A stretch of DNA of 38,486 nucleotides from Malaciobacter halophilus. Its GTDB lineage: Bacteria > Campylobacterota > Campylobacteria > Campylobacterales > Arcobacteraceae. The translations under genes were made by a program, and so were the position numbers. The notes under the pieces are model-generated. The model did not search any database. It was not told the origin of the DNA and saw nothing but the letters and a program-made list of their open reading frames with translations. The stretch spans positions 1 to 38,486 of the forward strand of contig NZ_NXIF01000004.1 in the NCBI RefSeq assembly GCF_002837275.1, read 5' to 3'. Positions 1 to 8,455 of the stretch are shown piece by piece; within the stretch, counting starts at the first letter, position 1, and each line of letters begins with the position of its first letter.

Positions 1-855
1 ACTATGTAAAATTTCTACCTCTTCTTCTTCTTTATAACCACTTATAATACTATGAATTGCACCTTTAATTGCAAAAACAGACATATATATATGAGTCATA
101 AATAGTGCTAAAACAGCAAAACCTAAAATATTATGAATAATTGCACTTAATCTTAATAAGTCAATTTGAGATAGGCCAAGCGAAGCAATAAAATCAAACT
201 TAAAGTCTTGAAAAAACATAATTGCACCTGTTAGAATCATAATAATTCCACCAAAAGTACAAACATAAAACCACATTTTTTGACCTGCATTAAATCTACC
301 TGCAGGAATTGGGTCTTTTCTTTTATTTAAATATCCTCCTAAAATCATAAGCCATTTTATATCATCGCTTGTAGGAAGCATATCTTTTAACCACATAAAT
401 AGCATTGGTACTACAGATATAACAAAAAGTAAAGTTGAAATTGCGTGTATTTCTTTATTTACTCTTACAAACTCTCCACCACCAAAAAAATCACCAAATA
501 CCATAACTACTCCTGTTGGTATAAGTAGTATAAATGATATTGCAGCAATTGTATGAATTACTCTATGAAAAACTGAAAAAACATATATTTTTTTTCTATC
601 ATGTGAAAAAATCATTGGTCCAATAATTAAATAGTGTATAAAAAAAGCTGTTGGTACTCCAAGTAATACACCTAAAAATATTGGCTTAAAATATTTACTT
701 TGTAATAAAGTAAACCACTGTCCTAAATGTAAAGAGCCCTCTTTATCATAACCTAAAATATTAGGTATTAACTCTTTTCCATAGATTGCACTTTCACTAG
801 CAAATGCTAGTGAAGTTAGTGCTAAAAGCGTTAATAATATATACTTTAATTTCAT
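1..855 (-). CDS. fdhC: Formate dehydrogenase cytochrome b subunit (gamma), 3' end missing
   Basis: The frame is open from an ATG at 855 to the window edge: 285 residues with no stop. It starts with a probable signal peptide (residues 1-20, ending LAFAS), followed by four hydrophobic segments near residues 58-80, 92-120, 138-156 and 198-216, plus one near 237-260. Histidines in or beside these segments (H97, H101, H137, H241, H255) are candidates for the two b-type hemes of the FdnI/FdhC family. In this family the subunit anchors the periplasmic enzyme and passes electrons from FdhB to menaquinone. It lies 13 bases after fdhB and is the last visible gene of the fdhABC operon. The family is clear from the HRxxH segment and the context; the C-terminus is outside the window. 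Confidence 0.92.
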   Translation of the reverse strand, partial: MKLKYILLTLLALTSLAFASESAIYGKELIPNILGYDKEGSLHLGQWFTLLQSKYFKPIFLGVLLGVPTAFFIHYLIIGPMIFSHDRKKIYVFSVFHRVIHTIAAISFILLIPTGVVMVFGDFFGGGEFVRVNKEIHAISTLLFVISVVPMLFMWLKDMLPTSDDIKWLMILGGYLNKRKDPIPAGRFNAGQKMWFYVCTFGGIIMILTGAIMFFQDFKFDFIASLGLSQIDLLRLSAIIHNILGFAVLALFMTHIYMSVFAIKGAIHSIISGYKEEEEVEILHS

Positions 856-868
856 ATTAACACTTCTT

Positions 869-1471
869 TTATGAACCATATGCTGAACTCCATGAATTTG
901 GAGTTGCAGTATGATTATGTCCTCTTGAAAGAACTCTTTTTCTATATATTTCAGAAACACTTTGAGAGTCTCCTACTAAAAGTGCATTTGTAGAACATAC
1001 AGCTGCACATAAAGGAACTTTTCCTTCTGCAATTCTATTTTGTCCGTACATATGTCTTTCATGTGTTGAGTTAGTCTCTAATGGACCACCAGCACACATT
1101 GTACATTTATCCATAGCACCTTTTGTACCAAATGCTCCATCTCTTGGAAACTGTGGAGCACCAAAAGGACAAGCATATAAACAATATCCACACCCAATAC
1201 AAGTCTGTTTATCATGAAGAACTATTCCATCTTCTCTGATATAGAAACAATCAACTGGACATACTTGCTCACAAGGCGCATCTGTACAATGCATACAAGC
1301 TATTGATAAAGAGTACTCTAAGCTCTCTTTTCCTTCATTTAATGTTATTACTTTTCTTCTACTAATTCCTGTTGGTAACTCATGAGCTTCAGAGCAAGCA
1401 ACCGAACAAGCAAAACACTCAATACATCTATCTTCATCACAATAAAATTTCATTCTTGACATTTCACTCAT
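869..1471 (-). CDS. fdhB: Formate dehydrogenase iron-sulfur subunit (beta)
   Basis: A 200-residue ferredoxin-type protein with four cysteine groups: CDEDRCIECFACSVAC near residues 11-26, CMHCTDAPCEQVC near 59-71, CIGCGYCLYAC near 91-101, and CTMC plus CAAVC near 123-158. This is the four [4Fe-4S] pattern of FdhB/FdnH electron-transfer subunits. It would carry electrons from FdhA to FdhC. There is no C-terminal membrane anchor, unlike E. coli FdnH; FdhC presumably holds it at the membrane. The start at 1471 is supported by an AGGAG ribosome site in the short gap after the fdhA stop. The fdhA-fdhB-fdhC order is the usual one in this phylum. Confidence 0.94.
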   Translation of the reverse strand: MSEMSRMKFYCDEDRCIECFACSVACSEAHELPTGISRRKVITLNEGKESLEYSLSIACMHCTDAPCEQVCPVDCFYIREDGIVLHDKQTCIGCGYCLYACPFGAPQFPRDGAFGTKGAMDKCTMCAGGPLETNSTHERHMYGQNRIAEGKVPLCAAVCSTNALLVGDSQSVSEIYRKRVLSRGHNHTATPNSWSSAYGS

Positions 1472-1480
1472 ACTTCACTC

Positions 1481-4321
1481 CTACGCTCTTTCAATCTTAC
1501 ATAGACCAGCATTAAACTCAGGAATCTGAGTAATAATATCAAATCCATAATTAGTAATAGTATTTGAACTCTCACCTATTGCATATGGTTTTGTTCCTTC
1601 TGGATAGTTTGCACTCATATCTACACCTTGCATCATCCCTGCAAAGTTATATGGTAAGGCTATTCTATCTGGTGTAACACTATGACTATAAATAGCTTTT
1701 ACTTTAATTTTTGTACCTTGAGGAGAGTGTAACCACATCATCTCACCATCTCTAATTCCATAACTTGCAGCTAACTCTGGATTAATATGTGCAAACATAT
1801 CAGGAGTAATATGTGAAAGATATTTACTTGTTCTTTCTAACATACCAGCACCACTTAAATTTACAACCCTCATTGTTACAAGCATTGTTGGGAAATCTTT
1901 TGACCAGTCTTGATGTTGCTGTTCAGATTTAAATCTTACATCAACTCTAAAGTTGTTTGTTTGGTCTTCATATGTTGGATACTTCATCACTAAATCATGT
2001 CTTGGAGAGTGAATTGGCTCTCTATGTTTTGGAACAGGATCAGGAAAAGTCCAAACTTTAACTCTAGCTTTTGCATTTCCATATACACAAACACCAGCTT
2101 CATTACATTTTTCTTGAATTATTCCACTAAAATCAACTTTCCAGTTTGCACCCATTTTTCTTTTTTCTTCTTCTGTTAATGTAATGTTTAAAACTTCTTC
2201 TATATTATCTTTAGTAATTTCAGGATATCCACCTTTTACTTTTGAACCTTTAACACTTACTCTTTCATCAGGAAGTAAAGAAACACCATCGTGTTCTAAA
2301 CCAAACCTATTTCTAAATCCCATACCACCTTGTTTTACAGGTGTATCAACATCATAAAGAATTGGACTTCCTGGGTGTTTTGTATCCCAACTAGGCCAAG
2401 GTAAACCATAATATTGGTTTTTCATTTTTCCATAACCTCTTAATGTTATTGGGTCAAATAGATGCCAATTTTCTTGATGCTCTCTTAATCTTTTTGCAGT
2501 CCAACCACCAAGACCAATAGTTTTAACTGTTCTTGCTACTTCATTAGCTGCATCATCAGGCCATATAAAATTATCTTTTACAACTTTTGGTTCTCCATCA
2601 ACAATATCCATTTTCATTGCTTTTATATACTCATCATAAAAACCAAATTTCTTTGCAAATTCAAACATTACTTCATGATCTGTTTTACTTTCATATAAAG
2701 GATCAACTACTTTACTTCTCCATTGAGAAGATCTATTAGTTGCTGTTACACTACCTTCTGTTTCAAACTGTGTTCCAACTGGTAAGATATAAATATCATC
2801 TTTTTTACTTGTAATAACTGCAGCTTCATTTACAAATGGCTCTGCAACAACCAATAAATCTAACTTATCTAAAGCCTCTTGAACTTTTGCAGTTTGTGCC
2901 ATAGATGTAATACCTGTACCTTGAACCCATAAAGCTCTAATAGGACTTGAAGAGTATGTTTTTTCTTCTTGTAATACTCCTTGCCACCATTTTGCAAGAG
3001 AGAATCCTTTTTCATTCATCCATTTTGGAGAGTGGAATCTTCCTTGTAACCAATTAAAATCAACACCCCATGCTTTTGCATAATACTTCCATGAAGTTTC
3101 ACTTAATCCATAATATCCAGGTAAACTATCAGCAAGACAACACATATCTGTTGAACCTTGAACATTATCATGTCCTCTAATAATGTTACATCCTCCACCT
3201 TTTTTACCCATATTTCCAAGTACTAATTGAAGTATTGGAAGGATTCTTGTATTTGATGTACCTGTACTATGTTGTGTAATCCCTAAAGCCCATACAACAG
3301 TAGTAGGTTTTGTTTTTGCTAAAAGTGTAGCAAGCTGAATAATTTGTTCAGCAGGAATTCCTGTAACATCAGATGTCTCTTCAGGAGTCCACTTTTTAGC
3401 TTCTTGTCTTATTTCATCCATTCCATATACACGGCTGTCAATAAACTCTTTATCTTCCCAACCATTTTTGAAAATAATATGTAATAATCCATAAATAAAC
3501 GCAACATCAGTACCAGTTCTAATTCTTAAATAGTGATCAGCCTTAGCTGCAGATTTAGTATAAACTGGATCAACAACAATTAGCTTAGCATTATTTCTAT
3601 CTTTTGCTTGAAGGAAATGTTTAAATCCTATTGGATTTGCTACAGCTGAATTTGCCCCAATCATTAAGATTGCTTTTGAGTTACCAACAACATCACCAAA
3701 GTGATTTGTCATAGCGCCATAACCCCATGTATTTGCCACACCGGCAACTGTTGCACTATGTCAAATTCTAGCTACGTGATCAATATTATTTGTACCCCAC
3801 ATTGCAGCAAACTTTCTAAAATAAAAAGCTTGTTGTAAATTAAATTTTGCAGATCCTAAAAACATTGCTGCATCTGGACCATTCTCTTTTCTAAACTTTA
3901 ACATCTTTTCAGATATTTCATTTATAGCTTGTTCCCAAGAGATTCTTTGCCATTTACCTGCCACTTTTTTTAAAGGATGTTTAACTCTTTGTTTACTTTT
4001 TACTAAATCAATTTGGTCAATACCTTTACAACAGTGACTTCCTTCACTAATTGGATGGTCTTGAGCAACATCTTGTCTTACCCAAACACCATTATGAACT
4101 TCTGCTACAATACCACAACCTGCAGAACAAATACTACAAATTGTTTTTACTTTCTTTGAACCTGGAAAAGGATTTTTTATCTCTTCTTTAGTCGCTTCTC
4201 TTACAGTATTACTAGAAGCAAACATTGATGTTGCCCCTACTCCTGCACCTATTGAAGCAAGTTTAAGAAAATTTCTTCTACCCATTTTCAAAGATAAATC
4301 ATTGAGTATATTTTTACCCAT
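1481..4321 (-). CDS. fdhA: Selenocysteine formate dehydrogenase catalytic subunit, UGA read-through at 3761-3763
   Basis: A single 946-residue protein whose frame is interrupted by one TGA at residue 187. The flanking residues VARI-U-HSATVAGVANTWGYG are the conserved selenocysteine site of formate dehydrogenases, so the TGA is selenocysteine, not a nonsense mutation. The N-terminus has a twin-arginine signal (GRRNFLK, residues 14-20), then a [4Fe-4S] motif CSICSAGC with a fourth Cys near residue 96, followed by molybdopterin-oxidoreductase domains and a C-terminal dinucleotide-binding domain. It oxidises formate to CO2 in the periplasm at a Mo/W-bis-MGD centre. AAGGAAG before the ATG at 4321 supports the start. 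Automatic annotation would split it into two pieces (1481-3739 and 3761-4321). The sel genes needed for its decoding lie at 12620-17172. Confidence 0.96.
3728..3763 (-). promoter_or_regulatory. bSECIS element of fdhA
   Basis: On the minus strand the UGA (3763-3761) is followed, after 13 bases, by a hairpin TTGCC-GGTGT-GGCAA (arms 3743-3747 and 3733-3737, loop 3738-3742). The spacing and the GGU in the loop resemble the E. coli fdhF SECIS, which is bound by the C-terminal domain of SelB. The pairing is seen directly; its function is inferred from position. Confidence 0.8.
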
Positions 4322-4332
4322 TATCTTCTTCC

Positions 4333-4539
4333 TTAATAACTAGCTTTATAAAAAGCTTCCCATTGAGCTGTTTTCTTATACAAAATCTCTTTTTTAGGAG
4401 ATTTTCCTATAACAACACCATTTGAACTTGCACTTTTACTACTATTACTACTTGCCATTGCAGCAGTAGCACTACCAGCAGCCACAAGCGCACTTGCACC
4501 TAGAGTTTTTTTAACAAAACTCCGTCTTTCTTCTTTCAT
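4333..4539 (-). CDS. Small Tat-signal protein of formate dehydrogenase loci
   Basis: A 68-residue protein starting KEERRSFVKKTLGASAL after the initiator Met, with a twin-arginine signal and an Ala-rich hydrophobic stretch, then a short polar tail. It matches the family found just upstream of fdhA in many proteobacteria (the 'formate dehydrogenase region TAT target' type), whose role is not known. I chose the ATG at 4539 over the longer frame from 4590 because a strong GGAGGAAG ribosome site lies directly before it and the twin-arginine motif then sits at the N-terminus. It is the first gene of the structural operon, 11 bases before fdhA, and the twin palindromes at 4615-4728 lie upstream. Confidence 0.8.
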   Translation of the reverse strand: MKEERRSFVKKTLGASALVAAGSATAAMASSNSSKSASSNGVVIGKSPKKEILYKKTAQWEAFYKASY

Positions 4540-4614
4540 GGCTTCCTCCAAGCAATTTTTCTCTCTTTTAACCAAAAAGAGATAAGTCAAAAAAAACTAT
4601 TTTCTCACTTATCT

Positions 4615-4645
4615 CTTTTAATATGCAAAATTTGCATATTAAAAG
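4615..4645. promoter_or_regulatory. Perfect 15-bp palindrome upstream of the fdh operon (operator 1)
   Basis: CTTTTAATATGCAAA (4615-4629), one centre base, then TTTGCATATTAAAAG (4631-4645). Its core ATATGCA-N5-TGCATAT (4621-4639) recurs exactly at 4708-4726. It lies 76-106 bases before the start of the small Tat-signal gene. It could be an operator or, less likely, a terminator for torD; the second copy with the same half-sites favours protein binding. Confidence 0.6.
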
Positions 4646-4705
4646 TGTCTAATCTTTTATTATTTATAAATTTTTTATACTACTTATACAAATTAATTAT
4701 TTTAT

Positions 4706-4728
4706 AAATATGCATTTTTTGCATATTT
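4706..4728. promoter_or_regulatory. Second ATATGCA-N5-TGCATAT palindrome (operator 2)
   Basis: AAATATGCA (4706-4714), TTTTT, TGCATATTT (4720-4728). The half-sites and the 5-base spacer are the same as in operator 1; the centres are 87 bases apart. It lies between the end of the TorD-like gene (4751) and the fdh structural operon. The regulator is unknown; the response regulator at 10037-10702 is one candidate by proximity only. Confidence 0.55.
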
Positions 4729-4750
4729 AAAATCTTTAAAAAAATCAAAT

Positions 4751-5455
4751 TTATAAACTTGTAACCTCATCAAAATTTCTTTTAGCTCTTTTTGTAAAAC
4801 CTTTTTTCTTTTGATGAAACAATTCTTGTTGTTCTCTATGTTTAGTTAAATCTGTTTTAGTAATATTTAAAAGTGCTCTTTCTAACTCTATAAATACTTT
4901 TAATAAAACTGCTACATCTTTATAAAATAAACTACACTCATGGTTATAAATATTTTCAATAAATGTATCTACTATTTCATTTAAAACTTGAATATAAACT
5001 TCATAGATTAACTCATTTTTATCTTTTGATAAATCCTCTTCTATTAGTTTTTGAATAAAATTCAAAATAAAACATATATGGTCTTCAGCCTCTTTAAAAC
5101 TATTACTATCTTTTCTAAATTTAGATTTTAGTACAAGATTAGTCATTTGAACTCTTTTTTCTCCATCATCTCTATCTTCACAATAGTATGAAGCAGTAAC
5201 AGGAATAAAAGTTGTACTTGGACTAAAAAATAGTTCATTATTCTCTTCTTTTAATCCCTCAATTCCTTTTGTGTTAAAAAACTTTTTCATATTAAAAAAA
5301 GCTTCTTTACTATACTCATCAATTGGATTTTGACTTAAAAAATCAACTGTTTTTACAATACTATTATATTGTTCTTCTTCATTTACAAATGAAAATAGTG
5401 AGCAAAACAGTCCATAATAGACTGCTCTTGCTTTATTTAATTCTTCATTTTTCAT
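4751..5455 (-). CDS. TorD/DmsD-family molybdoenzyme chaperone
   Basis: A 234-residue, all-helical, soluble protein. The segment EAEDHICFILNFIQKL (about residues 121-136) matches the conserved E-x-DHxxxxLxFxxxL signature of TorD/NarJ-type chaperones, and an FxPxTASYYCEDR-type segment precedes it. These cytoplasmic proteins bind the twin-arginine leader and help insert the molybdenum cofactor before Tat export. The likely client is FdhA, encoded just downstream. Its ATG overlaps the stop of the polyferredoxin gene by four bases (ATGA), so the two are co-transcribed. The C-terminal tail is rich in Lys/Arg. Confidence 0.85.
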   Translation of the reverse strand: MKNEELNKARAVYYGLFCSLFSFVNEEEQYNSIVKTVDFLSQNPIDEYSKEAFFNMKKFFNTKGIEGLKEENNELFFSPSTTFIPVTASYYCEDRDDGEKRVQMTNLVLKSKFRKDSNSFKEAEDHICFILNFIQKLIEEDLSKDKNELIYEVYIQVLNEIVDTFIENIYNHECSLFYKDVAVLLKVFIELERALLNITKTDLTKHREQQELFHQKKKGFTKRAKRNFDEVTSL

Positions 5456-7131
5456 ACTCTTTGATTCCTTACAACATCATTTGCTAACATTACTTTTGGT
5501 TTACATGTTTCACAACAATATAGTGTTCTTTGTTTATTTGGGTCACTTGCAAAAATTGGTGCCATCATATTTGCAATTTTTTCAACTGATTTTTTAGTTG
5601 CGAACTCTTTTCCACACTCTACACATGCAAATAATTCATCTTTTGCAACAACTCTTTCTAAAAACCAAGATGAGTTTAACTCAATAACATCTTGTTCAAT
5701 AGTAAGGCAATCTTTTTCAGGACATGAAAGTTCACAATATCCACATCCAGTACAAATTGATGGATTTAATCTTAATGTATTATCCTCTGGATATGCTTTA
5801 AGTGCATCAACATTACATGCACCAACACATGATAAACATAAAGTACAGTTGTCTTCATTGATATTTACTTTTGCATAATGAACATTTTCGCCTGTTTTTA
5901 CTACACCTAAATCATCTTGACCTACTAATGCAGAAAGTCGTACAGCAAAAATCTCTCTTTTTCTTTCATCTTCTTGATTATATGAAAATTGTGAATTTTC
6001 AATAAAATCAACTTCTTCTAAAGCTTGTGATAACTCCTCTTCATTCATTGCAACAAAAATAGCTTTTTTACCATATTTTTTAATATATATATCATTTAAG
6101 ATTCTAATGGCATCTTTACTTCCTTTTGATAAAAAGTCAGTATAAAATATAACTTGTGAGCCACTTTCTTGAAGAATTGTTAAAAAAGAAGTTTCATGTA
6201 AGAATTTTTCTCCTTCAATTTTAAAAGGAAGAACATTTTGTTTTAAATCTATATTAAGTTTAGAAATATTCATTTTGTCAGGAACAATTAAAGGAATAGA
6301 ACCTTTAAACTCTTTTGCCATTTCATAAATAGAATTTCTATTAATTGGTGCATAATCTAGTGCTCCTGATGGACAAATAGAGATACATCCTCCACACCCA
6401 TGACAATCAACTTGTGAAAACTCTAAATGTTTTTTACTATCAATTTTAATAATTGCAGTTGTAGGGCATACATCTTCACATCTACCACATATCTCTTCTC
6501 TTCGTTCATGATATTGACAAATATTTGCATCATATGTAGTAAATTTTCTATATTCATACTCTTCAATATTTGCTCTTAAGGTATTTATAACTTCGCTTAT
6601 TGAAGATTGTTTAGGATCAAAACTTCCACTTTGATTTAATCCCATTTGTTTAATATCAAACCAAACAATTTGGTCAACTTTTAAAATAACATCTTTTCCT
6701 TCATCATCAACAACTACACTTAAATTACCAATATGTCCAGAAATTGATTTAATAATATCTTCACTTACATGAAACATATCAAATTCATTAGGATTTATGC
6801 TTGCAATAAACTCTTTAGCATCATCACTATTTGCAACTAATAAAAGTTTGTTTCCTACATTTTGAGTATATGTAATATCTTGAGCAAAATCGAATTTTAA
6901 AGCAGCAATTTCATAAAGTTTGTGTACATTCTCAATCTTTTTAGCAATAGAATCATTACTATTTTTTATATAGAAGTCTATTTCATCAGCACTTACTTCG
7001 CTTTCAACTTCAGTGCTATTTGAAATTAAGAAGTTAGCATCTTTTGTCTCCTCAATAGTTGAAGCTACGAAAATAGACTCATCTAAAGGGAAATCCAACC
7101 CAACTGGGTTATAATATACAAACTCTTGCAT
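5452..7131 (-). CDS. Polyferredoxin with four [4Fe-4S] motifs, formate dehydrogenase associated
   Basis: A 559-residue cytoplasmic iron-sulfur protein without a signal peptide. It has two pairs of ferredoxin motifs: Cys 205/215/218/222 and 243/246/249/253, then, after a roughly 170-residue cysteine-free region, Cys 429/432/435/439 and 460/463/466/470. A C-terminal pair, CVEC (503-506) and CCETC (539-543), may bind zinc or another cluster. The N-terminal 200 residues have no motif I recognise. Proteins of this kind sit next to fdh genes in Campylobacterota; a role in electron transfer or enzyme maturation is inferred from context only. AAAGG seven bases before the ATG supports the start. It is the first gene of its transcript, divergent from 7313. 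Confidence 0.8.
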   Translation of the reverse strand: MQEFVYYNPVGLDFPLDESIFVASTIEETKDANFLISNSTEVESEVSADEIDFYIKNSNDSIAKKIENVHKLYEIAALKFDFAQDITYTQNVGNKLLLVANSDDAKEFIASINPNEFDMFHVSEDIIKSISGHIGNLSVVVDDEGKDVILKVDQIVWFDIKQMGLNQSGSFDPKQSSISEVINTLRANIEEYEYRKFTTYDANICQYHERREEICGRCEDVCPTTAIIKIDSKKHLEFSQVDCHGCGGCISICPSGALDYAPINRNSIYEMAKEFKGSIPLIVPDKMNISKLNIDLKQNVLPFKIEGEKFLHETSFLTILQESGSQVIFYTDFLSKGSKDAIRILNDIYIKKYGKKAIFVAMNEEELSQALEEVDFIENSQFSYNQEDERKREIFAVRLSALVGQDDLGVVKTGENVHYAKVNINEDNCTLCLSCVGACNVDALKAYPEDNTLRLNPSICTGCGYCELSCPEKDCLTIEQDVIELNSSWFLERVVAKDELFACVECGKEFATKKSVEKIANMMAPIFASDPNKQRTLYCCETCKPKVMLANDVVRNQRV

Positions 7132-7149
7132 ATTTCGCCTTTCTTTTTT

Positions 7150-7275
7150 GGTAAATAAAATTTTACCTAATTTTATTCCTTATACTCTTAATAGATACTT
7201 AATAATTAAACTTTTCTTTACCCAAAAAATTAAAATTGTTACTTATTATCCCTTTAAAATATTATTTTTAGGTAA
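7150..7275. promoter_or_regulatory. Divergent promoter region with repeated TTTACC/GGTAAA half-sites
   Basis: The gap between the polyferredoxin gene and the sensor operon carries GGTAAA (7150-7155) and TTTACC (7162-7167) as an inverted pair, another TTTACC at 7217-7222, and AGGTAA at 7270-7275. TTACCTAA (7163-7170) and TTAGGTAA (7268-7275) are mirror copies near the two ends. This arrangement suits one regulator controlling both directions. It is pattern recognition only; an AT-rich background can give such matches by chance. Confidence 0.35.
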
Positions 7276-7312
7276 TTGTAGATATTAAACATTTTTTTTG
7301 TAAAATGTTTTT

Positions 7313-8455
7313 ATGACTAAAAGATTATTAATTATTATATCAATTTTACTTGCAATTTATTTTACTTTTAAAGAAAAAGAGTATAGAGACCCTGTGATAA
7401 GACTAGGTGCATCAATCCCACAAACAGGAGTTATCAAAGAGTGGGGAGAAGCTGTAACTATTGGTGCAAACTCATATTTTAATTATGTAAACGATAATAA
7501 GCTTCTTGGAACTAAAAGTATTGACTATATTATATATGATGATAAATACGAACCAAAGCTTACATTAAAAAATACTAATAAACTTCTTTTTCAAGATAAT
7601 GTCTTTGCACTTTTTGGATTTGTAGGTACTCCAACAGTCAAAAGTATTTTACCAATTGTAGAAAAAGAGAATATTCCTTTTATCTCTGCTTTTACTGGTG
7701 CAAGTTTTTTAAGAGATAGAAGTCAAAATAACTTTTTAAATTTTAGAAGCTCTTATCAAAAAGAAATCGAAACTTTAATTAAATATTTACATTATGATAA
7801 AAAGATATCAAGATTTGCAGTATTTTATCAAAATGATGACTTTGGAGAAGAGGGATATGTCTCTGTAATAAACTCTTTAAAGAAAAGAAAATTAAAACTT
7901 GTTGCAGAAGGAAGTTACAAAAGAAACACTTTATCAATTAGTCACGCTTTTAATGAGATTAAAAGTGCAACACCAGAAGCTATTATTATGATTGGTGCAA
8001 ATAAAGCAAATGCACTTTTTATAAAAAAAGCAAAAGAGAATCCAAAGTTTGAAAATACTCTATTTTGTAATATCTCTTTTGGAGATGCAAATGCAATGAT
8101 AAATGAACTACATGATAGTAATACAAAAAATCTTATCTTTTCACAAGTAGTTCCAAACTATCAAGATAGAACAATTCCTATTATAAATGAGTATTATAAT
8201 GTGTTAGAAAAATACAATAAAGATTTTAAAGCAGGTTTTATATCATTAGAAGCTTTTTTATCAGCAAAACTTGTAGTGGAAGCTTTAAAAAATGTTAAAG
8301 GTGCTTTAACAAAACATAGTTTTATTAAAGCTTATCAAACATTACCAAGCAATACTTTAAAAGGTATAAAAATTGAGTTTAAAAATAGACAACTATTAAA
8401 TGAAGTCTATCTTTTTACATATGAAAACAATAGATTTAAAGAGATAAATAAATAA
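7313..8455 (+). CDS. Periplasmic ligand-binding protein (type I, Leu/Ile/Val-BP-like), sensor partner
   Basis: A 380-residue protein with an N-terminal hydrophobic signal or anchor (residues 4-18), followed by a type I periplasmic-binding fold: IRLGASIPQTGVIKEWG near residue 29, FALFGFVGTPTV near 97, FAVFYQNDDFGEEGY near 164, and a domain 2 segment EAIIMIGANKANALF. This resembles amino-acid or amide-binding proteins of branched-chain ABC systems, but no permease or ATPase lies nearby. Its stop overlaps the start of the kinase gene by one base (TAATG), so it most likely presents a ligand to that kinase, as TorT does for TorS. The ligand cannot be told from sequence; the position next to fdh suggests a link to formate respiration. 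Confidence 0.8.
   Translation: MTKRLLIIISILLAIYFTFKEKEYRDPVIRLGASIPQTGVIKEWGEAVTIGANSYFNYVNDNKLLGTKSIDYIIYDDKYEPKLTLKNTNKLLFQDNVFALFGFVGTPTVKSILPIVEKENIPFISAFTGASFLRDRSQNNFLNFRSSYQKEIETLIKYLHYDKKISRFAVFYQNDDFGEEGYVSVINSLKKRKLKLVAEGSYKRNTLSISHAFNEIKSATPEAIIMIGANKANALFIKKAKENPKFENTLFCNISFGDANAMINELHDSNTKNLIFSQVVPNYQDRTIPIINEYYNVLEKYNKDFKAGFISLEAFLSAKLVVEALKNVKGALTKHSFIKAYQTLPSNTLKGIKIEFKNRQLLNEVYLFTYENNRFKEINK

Noticed and set aside
1481-3739. Separate molybdopterin oxidoreductase gene starting at MANTWGYG
   Set aside because: It is in the same frame as the upstream piece, only a TGA apart, with the known selenocysteine context, so it is one gene.
3761-3763. fdhA pseudogene by nonsense mutation
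   Set aside because: Conserved Sec context, SECIS hairpin and a full set of sel genes in the same window.
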